From Lachnospiraceae bacterium (GTDB lineage Bacteria; Bacillota; Clostridia; Lachnospirales; Lachnospiraceae), in the NCBI GenBank assembly GCA_017513125.1, contig JAFWDI010000031.1, positions 18,304-82,303 of the forward strand: a stretch of DNA of 64,000 nucleotides, given 5' to 3'. Positions 36,773 to 44,638 of the stretch are shown one piece after another. The number at the start of each line of letters is the position of its first letter. Within the stretch, counting starts at the first letter, position 1. The notes beneath the pieces were generated by a model. That model searched no databases, was not told where the DNA came from, and worked only from the letters and a program-made list of their open reading frames with translations. A program made the position numbers and the translations under genes.

Positions 36773-37677
36773 CGATCCGGGTTCCATCCGAGGCTGCGGG
36801 AAGCCGCGTCGACGCTTTTCTGTCCGAAACGTCGGGGGATCTGTCGCGCTCGCGCATCCAGCAGCTGATCAAAGACGGGCTGGTTCTGGTGAACGGTGCC
36901 GAAGTCAAGGCGAACCGTCGGCTTGCGGCCGGTGACGAGATCAGCCTGGAGGTTCCGGAACCCGAACCGGTTCAGATCACACCGGAGGAGATTCCGCTGG
37001 ACATCGTCTACGAGGACGATGATGTTCTGCTCGTAAATAAGCCGAAGGGGATGGTCGTTCATCCCGCCCACGGTCATCTGACCGGTACGCTGGTCCACGC
37101 AGTCATGCATCACTGCGGGGACTCGCTGAGCGGCATCAACGGCGAACTGCGTCCCGGCATCGTCCACCGGATAGACCGGGATACCTCGGGACTTCTGATC
37201 ATATGCAAAAACGACCGCGCACATCTGGCGCTTTCCGAACAGCTGAAGGAACACAGCATCACGCGCGTGTACGAGGCGGTCGTCTGCGGCGTGGTGAAGG
37301 AAGACGAATTCACGGTCAATGCTCCGATCGGAAGAGACCGGAAAGACCGTAAAAAGATGGCGGTCGACCCGGACGGGAGACGGGCCGTCACGCACGTCGA
37401 GGTCATAAAACGTTTCAAAAAATACACCTATGTGCGCTGCAGGCTCGAGACCGGGCGGACCCATCAGATCCGCGTACATCTGGCGTCCAGACATTTTCCG
37501 ATCCTCGGCGACGAGGTCTACGGGCCGAGAAAGGCGGTCACCGCCTTCGGCGGTCAGGTCCTGCACGCGCGGACATTCGGTTTTATCCATCCGTCCACGG
37601 GCGAGTACATGGAGTTTTCTGCGCCCCTGCCCGAGAGCTTTCTGGAGGCGCTGGCCTGGGCCGAAAAACAAAACTGA
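36769..37677 (+). CDS. RluA-family pseudouridine synthase (RluD-type)
   Basis: The 302-residue protein has an N-terminal S4 RNA-binding domain (RVDAFLSETSGDLSRSRIQQLIKDGLVLVNG) and a pseudouridine synthase domain with the catalytic motif HRIDRDTSGLL, where D136 is the nucleophile, and later TGRTHQIRVHLA. It probably modifies 23S rRNA; the exact site cannot be read from the sequence. The lspA-rluD order is conserved in Clostridia. Start and lspA stop overlap. Confidence 0.93.
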   Translation: MTIRVPSEAAGSRVDAFLSETSGDLSRSRIQQLIKDGLVLVNGAEVKANRRLAAGDEISLEVPEPEPVQITPEEIPLDIVYEDDDVLLVNKPKGMVVHPAHGHLTGTLVHAVMHHCGDSLSGINGELRPGIVHRIDRDTSGLLIICKNDRAHLALSEQLKEHSITRVYEAVVCGVVKEDEFTVNAPIGRDRKDRKKMAVDPDGRRAVTHVEVIKRFKKYTYVRCRLETGRTHQIRVHLASRHFPILGDEVYGPRKAVTAFGGQVLHARTFGFIHPSTGEYMEFSAPLPESFLEALAWAEKQN

Positions 37678-37699
37678 TAACATCGAAGCATAATTATGA

Positions 37700-37705
37700 T
37701 ATAAT
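37700..37705 (+). promoter_or_regulatory. Candidate -10 element before the cytidylate-kinase-like gene
   Basis: A perfect TATAAT lies about 60 bases before the ATG at 37767, in an AT-rich gap. No good -35 hexamer is visible at 16-18 bases upstream, so the call rests mainly on the -10 sequence. Confidence 0.4.
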
Positions 37706-37766
37706 ACAGTCAGGTATTTGATCCGGCGCGTGCCGGGAGCAGTGATATCGAAGGGGGTATGGGAAT

Positions 37767-38396
37767 ATGGCGGATAATTTTGTGATCACCATCGGCAGAC
37801 AGTTCGGCAGCGGCGGCCGGGATATCGGACGCGCGGTCGCGGAGCGTCTCGGTGTGAAGTGCTACGATAAAGAGATCATCGAACTCGCGGCCATGGAGAA
37901 TAACATTTCTCAGGATATCCTCGAGAAGCATGACGAGAAGCCCATGAGCGGCATCCTGAGCGGTATGGTCTCCGACATTTTTTCCTCGGGCTATTCGAAG
38001 TCCCGCTTCGTTGATGTTTCGCTCGAGCAGCAGGTCTTCCTGGCGCAGTTCGACACGATCAAGAACCTCGCCGAAAAGGAGTCCTGCGTGATCGTGGGCC
38101 GCTGCGGAAACTATGCGCTGCAGGACCACCCGAACGTTCTGAATGTTTTCGTATACGCCGACATGGATTTCCGTGTGAACCAGGTCGAGAACGTATATAA
38201 GATCGAAGGCATTAAGAAGACCACCGATTTCATCATGAAGATGGATAAGAAGCGTTCCGCATATTATAACTATTACACGAACGAAGAGTGGGGCAGCGCC
38301 TCGAATTACGACCTCTGCCTGAACAGTTCGAAGTTCGGCGTGGACGGCTGCGTGGACATTATTCTGGATGTGGCCGCGCGCATTAAAAAAGACTGA
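37767..38396 (+). CDS. Cytidylate kinase-like family protein
   Basis: The 209-residue protein has an N-terminal P-loop of the CMP-kinase-like type, VITIGRQFGSGGRDIGRAVAERLG, followed by CYDKEIIELAA. These features match the cytidylate kinase-like family (PF13189), widespread in Firmicutes, rather than true CMP kinase. The phosphate acceptor is unknown. AAGGGGG precedes the ATG. A strong terminator directly follows, so the gene is probably a single unit from its own TATAAT promoter. Confidence 0.88.
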   Translation: MADNFVITIGRQFGSGGRDIGRAVAERLGVKCYDKEIIELAAMENNISQDILEKHDEKPMSGILSGMVSDIFSSGYSKSRFVDVSLEQQVFLAQFDTIKNLAEKESCVIVGRCGNYALQDHPNVLNVFVYADMDFRVNQVENVYKIEGIKKTTDFIMKMDKKRSAYYNYYTNEEWGSASNYDLCLNSSKFGVDGCVDIILDVAARIKKD

Positions 38397-38422
38397 CGGA
38401 TCGTTTTATTATGCATCCTGAG

Positions 38423-38453
38423 GGCATCCCGTGGAAACGGGATGCCTTTTTTT
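38423..38453 (+). terminator. Intrinsic terminator after the cytidylate-kinase-like gene
   Basis: A perfect 10-base-pair stem (GGCATCCCGT, 38423-38432, with ACGGGATGCC, 38437-38446) closes a GGAA tetraloop and is followed by seven T. It separates housekeeping genes from the galactoside operon. Confidence 0.93.
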
Positions 38454-38583
38454 GTGTAAAATGACGAGCCGCGGAAACGATTTTTATGCAGATAGTTTCT
38501 TGCGTCGACATATGTTTATATGATACATTTCTCATGGAAACCATTTTGTTATTTTTCGTTTCCCCGAAGACAGGAGAGCGCTC

Positions 38584-39159
38584 ATGTCCGAAAACGTCAG
38601 AAAAGAGATTCTGGACGCCACCATCGGCCTTTTTAACCGGAAGGGTCTGAGATTCACGATGGATGATCTGGCGGCGGAACTGCACCGCAGCAAAAAGACC
38701 ATCTATGTCTTTTTCCCCGATAAAAAACATCTGCTCGACGAGATGGTCGACTACATCTTTGATTCGATCAAAGACAGCGAACGCCGCATCGCGGACGATA
38801 CGTCTCTCAGTACGGTCGAAAAGATCCGCCGCGTTCTCGGCGCGATGCCGGAGGAATACCGGTCGGTCGACCTTCGTCAGCTTTATGTTCTGAAAGAAAA
38901 GTACCCCGCGATCTACGCGCATGTGGAACGGCGGCTCGAGACGGACTGGGAGCCCACAGTCGCGCTGATGGAGCAGGGGATGAGAGAGGGCGTGATCCGT
39001 CCTGTCTCGATCCCGGTGTTCCGCACCATGATGCAGGCTACGCTCGAACAGTTTTTCCAGAGAGACATCCTGGTTAAAAACGGAATCACGTATCACGAAG
39101 CGCTCGCACAGGTCGTCGACATTCTGGTCGACGGCATAACCGTTCGTCCCGTGCGATGA
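38584..39159 (+). CDS. TetR/AcrR-family transcriptional regulator
   Basis: The 191-residue protein has a TetR-type N-terminal HTH: EILDATIGLFNRKGLRFTMDDLAAELHRSKKTIYVFFPDKKHLL (residues about 7-50). The C-terminal helical half, which would bind the ligand, matches nothing I know. It heads the galactoside operon, with its TGA three bases from the GH2 ribosome-binding site, so it is probably a local repressor responding to a sugar or sugar derivative (inference). AGGAG precedes the ATG. Confidence 0.9.
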   Translation: MSENVRKEILDATIGLFNRKGLRFTMDDLAAELHRSKKTIYVFFPDKKHLLDEMVDYIFDSIKDSERRIADDTSLSTVEKIRRVLGAMPEEYRSVDLRQLYVLKEKYPAIYAHVERRLETDWEPTVALMEQGMREGVIRPVSIPVFRTMMQATLEQFFQRDILVKNGITYHEALAQVVDILVDGITVRPVR

Positions 39160-39170
39160 AAGGAGCCGAC

Positions 39171-41687
39171 ATGTCAAAGCGTATTTGGCTGAATAACGGA
39201 TGGGAGTTCACCGAACACTGCACTTACGCGTTTCTGGACGGAACCGAGGAGTGCGGATGCACGGTGCGTCTGCCGCATACCTGCAGGGAAGTGCCTTACA
39301 ACTGTTTTGACGAAGGCATATACCAGATGGACTGCGCCTACAGAAGAAGGCTCGACACCACCGGAATGGCATCCGGCTCCCGCGTGTTTTTCACGGTGGA
39401 GGCGGCGGGGCATCACGCCGAGGTGTATCTGAACGGGACGCTGATCGCGGAGCATAACTGCGGATACACCTCATTTACCGCGGAACTGACGAACGCGCTG
39501 GACCTCGGGAAAGAAAACGAAACCGCTGAAGCGTCCGGCAGTCATATCCTGGCGGTCCGGGTCGATTCCCGGGAGACCCTGAACATCCCTCCGTTCGGAT
39601 ATGTGATCGATTATATGACCTTCGGCGGGCTTTACCGGGAAGCATGGATCGATGTGACCGACAGCTGGCGGATCGCTGACGTCTGCGTGCGTACGGAACC
39701 GCTCGTGCGCGTCAATACCGCCGACGGAAGTACTTTCACGGGAAACGTCAGCATTGAGACGTCGATCGACGGCCCCGGCTTCACTTCCAGGACCCCTCAG
39801 AGGCTCTCAGAGCCGTTTTTCGTGCGAAACCGTATATTTTCCCGCTCGGACGGGAAAAACGCTCAGATCGCGGATCAGTTCGTCGCCGCCGGACACAGCC
39901 CGGTGACCGGCACGCTCACCGCCGAAGGCGCGGAACTCTGGGATATCGAAAAGCCGGTCCTCTACACGGCGGTCACGGAACTGCTTCATGAGGGAAAGGT
40001 CATTGACCGCACCGAGACCGTATTCGGTTTCCGCGAGACCGAGTGGAAGACCGACGGTTTTTATTTGAACGGCCGAAGGGTCCAGCTGACCGGCCTGAAC
40101 CGCCACCAGAGCTTTCCTTACGTCGGCTATGCCATGCCTGAGAGCATGCAGAGACGCGACGCGGACATTCTGAAGTACGAGCTCGGCTTGAACGCGGTCC
40201 GCACGTCGCATTACCCGCAGTCGCGTCATTTCATCGATCGCTGCGACGAGATCGGTCTGCTGGTGTTCACGGAGATCCCCGGCTGGCAGCATCTGGGTGA
40301 AGACGCCTGGAAGGAACAGGTCGTGGAAAACACACGCGAGATGGTGCTGCAGTATCGAAACCATCCTTCGATCATTCTCTGGGGCGTCCGTGTCAATGAA
40401 TCGCAGGACGACGACGCGCTCTATACCAGAACGAACGCGGCTGCTCACGAACTCGACCCGACCCGCGCGACCGGAGGCGTCCGTTACCTGAAAAAGAGCA
40501 GTCTGCTCGAGGACGTCTACACCTATAATGACTTCCTTCACAGCGGTTCGAACGCCGGATGCGAAAAGAAGAAGAATGTCACGCCCGACATGACGAAGCC
40601 GTACCTGATCAGCGAGTATAACGGTCATATGTATCCGACCGCGGCCTTCTTCAGCGAAGGCTCCGTGCAGGAACAGGCGATCCGTCACGCGAACGTGCTG
40701 GAAGCCGTACGTGCCGAGGGGGATATCGCGGGAGCGTTCGGCTGGTGTTTCGCCGACTACAATACGCACCGCGATTTCGGCAGCGGCGACAGGATCTGCT
40801 ACCACGGCGTCTGCGACATGTTCCGAAATCCCAAACCCGCAGCGGCGGTCTATGCAGCTCAGAGCCCGGTGCGGATGGATGCCGCGACCGGAAAGCCCGA
40901 TCCGGCTTCGGCCGTGCTCGAGGTGACTTCCGGGATGAACATCGGAGAGCGCCCGGCAGGTATTCCCGGAAAAATCTGGATCATTACCAATGCCGACAGC
41001 GTTCGCATGTATAAAAACGGCGAGTTCATCCGGGAATACACGCATGCGGACAGTCCGTACCGCAGACTGTCAGGCGGGCCCATCCTGATCGACGATTACG
41101 TCGGCGATCGGATGATCGGCGGCGAGGGATACACGAAAGAACAGAGCGACGCGGCGAAATACATTCTGAATCACGCAGCAGTGTACGGCATGGATAAGTT
41201 TCCGCCGAAGGTGATGGCGAAAGCCGCGAAGCTTATGCTGAAGTATCATATGGATTTTTCCGACGCATACCGTCTTTACGGAAAGTATATCGGAAACTGG
41301 GGAGAGAGTTCGACCGCTTACCGCTTTGAGGCGGTCGTGGACGGTGAGGTCGTAAAAACGCTCGTGAAGGCGCCAGCTGACGTTCTGAGCATCCGTGCCG
41401 AAGCGGACCGCACGGATCTGGTCGAAGGCAGGACCTATGACGTGTGCGCCGTCCGCCTGACTGCGCAAGACGCGAACGGGAACGTGATGCCGTACTTCAA
41501 CGGCACGGTAACACTGGAGACCGAAGGCCCGCTCGAGATCGTCGGTCCGAAGACCGCGGTGCTGCGCGGCGGCCGGGGCGGAACTTACCTGCGGACGACC
41601 GGCGAGGCCGGTGAGGCGGTATTGACCGTAAAGAGCGATCAGACGGATGACAGCGTGATCCGGTTCCGGATCGCGAAGGAAGCATAA
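39171..41687 (+). CDS. Glycoside hydrolase family 2 protein (beta-galactosidase-like)
   Basis: The 838-residue protein has the GH2 layout: N-terminal sugar-binding jelly roll (WLNNGWEF onwards), an Ig-like domain, and a TIM barrel with LTGLNRHQSFPYVGYAMPES. Likely acid/base E410 lies in ILWGVRVNES and likely nucleophile E482 in LISEYNGHMYP. The C-terminus has further beta domains. No signal peptide is seen, so it acts inside the cell on imported oligosaccharides. The neighbours point to beta-galactosides, but GH2 also includes other specificities. ATG at 39171 is preferred over 39156 because AAAGGAG lies between them. Confidence 0.88.
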   Translation: MSKRIWLNNGWEFTEHCTYAFLDGTEECGCTVRLPHTCREVPYNCFDEGIYQMDCAYRRRLDTTGMASGSRVFFTVEAAGHHAEVYLNGTLIAEHNCGYTSFTAELTNALDLGKENETAEASGSHILAVRVDSRETLNIPPFGYVIDYMTFGGLYREAWIDVTDSWRIADVCVRTEPLVRVNTADGSTFTGNVSIETSIDGPGFTSRTPQRLSEPFFVRNRIFSRSDGKNAQIADQFVAAGHSPVTGTLTAEGAELWDIEKPVLYTAVTELLHEGKVIDRTETVFGFRETEWKTDGFYLNGRRVQLTGLNRHQSFPYVGYAMPESMQRRDADILKYELGLNAVRTSHYPQSRHFIDRCDEIGLLVFTEIPGWQHLGEDAWKEQVVENTREMVLQYRNHPSIILWGVRVNESQDDDALYTRTNAAAHELDPTRATGGVRYLKKSSLLEDVYTYNDFLHSGSNAGCEKKKNVTPDMTKPYLISEYNGHMYPTAAFFSEGSVQEQAIRHANVLEAVRAEGDIAGAFGWCFADYNTHRDFGSGDRICYHGVCDMFRNPKPAAAVYAAQSPVRMDAATGKPDPASAVLEVTSGMNIGERPAGIPGKIWIITNADSVRMYKNGEFIREYTHADSPYRRLSGGPILIDDYVGDRMIGGEGYTKEQSDAAKYILNHAAVYGMDKFPPKVMAKAAKLMLKYHMDFSDAYRLYGKYIGNWGESSTAYRFEAVVDGEVVKTLVKAPADVLSIRAEADRTDLVEGRTYDVCAVRLTAQDANGNVMPYFNGTVTLETEGPLEIVGPKTAVLRGGRGGTYLRTTGEAGEAVLTVKSDQTDDSVIRFRIAKEA

Positions 41688-41702
41688 AAGGAGCAGAAAG
41701 AC

Positions 41703-43169
41703 ATGACAGACAGATCCGGTATGATATTCGGAAACCCTATCAGCGAACGGGATCGCAGAAAAGCGGAACGCTCGAAACAAAAATTCATGAAGAGGTTCGG
41801 GGACGATTCGTCGGCGGATTATCCGGTCATTATCCGGCCGAATCCGGTGATCGGGCCGCTGCTGGGAGTCAGCGACATCCGTGTCGCAGAGGAAGGACCT
41901 TCCGAGGAATTCGATCTCGAAAAGGGTCTGATCGTAGGAAACATCCGTATGGGCTTCGGACACTACCGCATCTCGATGGCGATGGCTTCCGCGGCGAACG
42001 CGCTGGGATACAAGCCCTACTGGATGGACCTGAACTCGTTCCCGGAGACCTCATGCACGAAGGTCATCGGCGCACAGAACGACCTGTATTCGAAAGGCTC
42101 GCGCATCTCGCAGAAGAGCCGCCTGTTCAATAAGATCGTCTGGGAGCCCATGAACTACGAGGGCTTCCGGAAGCTGTCCTATAACGCGTCCGACCAGAAG
42201 AACGCGGAGATCATGGGTACGGTCTTTAAGAACATTCCGAAGGAGATCCCGCTCATCGGCACGCACGTCTGGCCCGCGCAGGCAGCGCTGCACGGCGGCA
42301 TGAAGTACGTCGTGAACGCGATCCCGGACAATTGGCCCATGGCGCTGCACCTGGCCGAGGGAAGCGTCCACACGATCCAGACGAAGCAGAGCTACATCGG
42401 TTACCGCACGCTGAACGGCATGCGCGGGAAGGAAGTTCTGAAGCCGATGCCCGCGGAGAGCCTGGTGTACACCGGTCATTATATCGACGACGAGCTTGTG
42501 AGGAACCTCGAGGCCGACTGCGAAGCGCGCCTCCGCAGAAAAGAAGAGAAGAAGCCCATGCGCTTCCTGCTCACGATCGGCGGCGCCGGCGCGCAGAAAG
42601 AGATCTTCGCCGCGATCATCCGCTACCTGCTTCCCGCGGTGAAGAAGGAGAAGGCAGCTCTCTACGTGAACGTCGGCGACTACCGGAACGTCTGGGACGC
42701 GCTGGCCGCGGAGATCGAGGGTCTGAGCGACGTCGCGGAGGAGCATTTCAATGACTGGGCCGGGACCCTCTCGTTCACGGAGCGGGCACTGACCGATGAC
42801 GTGACCGGCGTCCACGCGTTCTGGCACGAGGACATCTTCGAGGCGGTCTACTGCACGAACCTGCTGATCCGCAGCTGCGACGTTCTGGTCACGAAGCCCT
42901 CGGAACTCGCGTTCTACCCGGTCCCGAAGCTCTTTATCAAGCGCATCGGCGGCCATGAGAAATGGGGCGCGATCCACAGCGCGGAGATCGGGGACGGCAC
43001 GATCGAATGCGAGGACATCCCGCACACGCTGGCGATGATACGGATGTTCATGAAAGACGAAGTCCTGTTCGCGGAAATGTGCGCGAACATTCTGGAAAAT
43101 AAAAAGACAGGCATCTATGACGGGGCGTATAAAGCGGTTCGGATCGCGATGGATCTGAAGAACAGATAA
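41703..43169 (+). CDS. Protein of unknown function in galactoside operon (possible GT-B-like fold)
   Basis: I do not recognise a characterised family. The 488-residue cytoplasmic protein has LIVGNIRMGFGHYRISMAMASAANALGY at about residues 78-105, which recalls the N-terminal GHxR-type loop of GT-B glycosyltransferases such as MurG and MGDG synthases. A second half begins with RFLLTIGGAGAQKEIFAAII and ends with DVLVTKPSELAFYPVPKLFIKRIGGHEKWGA, similar in layout to a sugar-nucleotide domain. Length and absence of membrane segments fit a GT-B enzyme or a phosphorylase. AAGGAG precedes the ATG; the gene is packed tightly between the GH2 and transporter genes, so it likely takes part in galactoside metabolism. 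Function is open. Confidence 0.7.
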   Translation: MTDRSGMIFGNPISERDRRKAERSKQKFMKRFGDDSSADYPVIIRPNPVIGPLLGVSDIRVAEEGPSEEFDLEKGLIVGNIRMGFGHYRISMAMASAANALGYKPYWMDLNSFPETSCTKVIGAQNDLYSKGSRISQKSRLFNKIVWEPMNYEGFRKLSYNASDQKNAEIMGTVFKNIPKEIPLIGTHVWPAQAALHGGMKYVVNAIPDNWPMALHLAEGSVHTIQTKQSYIGYRTLNGMRGKEVLKPMPAESLVYTGHYIDDELVRNLEADCEARLRRKEEKKPMRFLLTIGGAGAQKEIFAAIIRYLLPAVKKEKAALYVNVGDYRNVWDALAAEIEGLSDVAEEHFNDWAGTLSFTERALTDDVTGVHAFWHEDIFEAVYCTNLLIRSCDVLVTKPSELAFYPVPKLFIKRIGGHEKWGAIHSAEIGDGTIECEDIPHTLAMIRMFMKDEVLFAEMCANILENKKTGIYDGAYKAVRIAMDLKNR

Positions 43170-43182
43170 GAGGAGAACGACT

Positions 43183-44604
43183 ATGGAACTCAAACTCAGA
43201 AACAAGCTGGCATTCTGTTTCGGCGCGTTCGGCAAGGATATTGTCTACATGCTCGTAAACAGCTTCATCCTGTATTACTACAACGTCGTCCTGGGCGTTT
43301 CCGGCACGTTCGTCGGCGCGGTCCTGATGGGCGCGCGCGTGTTCGACGCGATCAACGACCCGTTCATGGGCATCATCGTCGCGAAGACGAAGACCCGGTT
43401 CGGACGGTTCCGTCCCTGGATCCTTTCGGGCACCGTGGTCAATGCCTTCGTGTTGTTCGCGCTGTTCGCGGTTCCGGGCGGCATGGCCGACAACCCCATG
43501 CGGATCTGGCTCGCGGTGTTCTACATTCTCTGGGGCGTGTCCTACACCCTGATGGATATTCCTTTCTGGTCGATGATCCCGGCGATCACGAAGCCCGGCA
43601 AGGAGCGTGAGCAGCTGTCCTCGCTCGCGCGTTCGAGCTCCGGCATCGGCGATGCGCTTCCCACGGTCCTGACCATGGTCATCGTCCCGGTCCTTTCCGG
43701 AACGACCGCGATCGCGGGCTACCGGCTGGGATTTAAGTACTGGGCCCTGATCATTGCCGTCGTGTTCGTGATCAGCGAGATCGTGTTCTGCCTGAACGTG
43801 CCCGAAAAGAAGCCCGAGGACATGAAGACCGTGGGCATCGGACACATGTTCAAGTCCCTGTTCAAGAACGACCAGGCCATGACGGTCATCGGCGCGATCA
43901 TCCTGGTGTATCTGGCGCTCGACATCGTCGGAAACCTGATCCTGTATTTCTTCCAGTATGACGTCGGAAACACGAACGTCTACAGTATCTTCACCGCGGT
44001 CGCGTTCCTTGCGCAGGTCATCTTCATGCTGTTGATTCCGGCGCTGCGCAGAAAGATTCCGAAGCTGCGGCTGTTCGCGGTCGGCATCCTGGTCCAGATC
44101 ATCGGTTTCCTGATCCTGCTGGGCTTCTCGTTCACCGGCCTCTATCAGGCGACTTCCTGGGCGATCCTCTGCCTGCCGGGCATGATGGTCTATGCGGGCT
44201 ACGGCGTGCTGAACGTCATGCTGACCGTGTTCCTTTCGGACTCGGTCGACTACGGCCAGCTGAAGAACGGCACCCGCGAGGAGGCCGTGATCTTCTCGAT
44301 GCAGACCTTCACCGTAAAGCTTGCGTCCGGCATCGCGGTCTTTTTCTCGGGCCTGGTCGTGGATATGCTGCACCTGAGCTCCGAGGCTTCCGCTTCCGAT
44401 ATCGCCGCGACGAGTGCCGATACGCTCTCGAAGCTGCGCCTGGTCATGACGGTTCCGCCGATCATCATCCTGATCGCGGCGTTCATCATCTTCAAGCGTT
44501 TCTATAAGCTCAATGACGAGCGCATGAAGGAGATCAGCGAGCAGATCCACGGCGACGCCGCCGAGATCGCAGACGACACCGCGGAAGGCGGAGAGGACCG
44601 CTGA
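43183..44604 (+). CDS. GPH-family sugar:cation symporter (MFS)
   Basis: The 473-residue membrane protein has about 12 hydrophobic segments and the glycoside-pentoside-hexuronide (GPH/MelB-type) pattern: FGKDIVYMLVNSFILYYYNVVLG at the start, ARVFDAINDPFMGIIVAKTKTRFGRFRPWIL, which includes the conserved D-x-x-x-D-P and the RFGRFRPW loop, and in the second half FLSDSVDYGQLKNGTREE. It probably imports a galactoside with Na+ or H+. It lies between a cytoplasmic protein gene and an alpha-galactosidase, consistent with melibiose, raffinose-type or other galactoside uptake. GAGGAG precedes the ATG. Confidence 0.92.
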   Translation: MELKLRNKLAFCFGAFGKDIVYMLVNSFILYYYNVVLGVSGTFVGAVLMGARVFDAINDPFMGIIVAKTKTRFGRFRPWILSGTVVNAFVLFALFAVPGGMADNPMRIWLAVFYILWGVSYTLMDIPFWSMIPAITKPGKEREQLSSLARSSSGIGDALPTVLTMVIVPVLSGTTAIAGYRLGFKYWALIIAVVFVISEIVFCLNVPEKKPEDMKTVGIGHMFKSLFKNDQAMTVIGAIILVYLALDIVGNLILYFFQYDVGNTNVYSIFTAVAFLAQVIFMLLIPALRRKIPKLRLFAVGILVQIIGFLILLGFSFTGLYQATSWAILCLPGMMVYAGYGVLNVMLTVFLSDSVDYGQLKNGTREEAVIFSMQTFTVKLASGIAVFFSGLVVDMLHLSSEASASDIAATSADTLSKLRLVMTVPPIIILIAAFIIFKRFYKLNDERMKEISEQIHGDAAEIADDTAEGGEDR

Positions 44605-44638
44605 CTGAATTTCGAAGACATCGATCGGAGGACGACTC

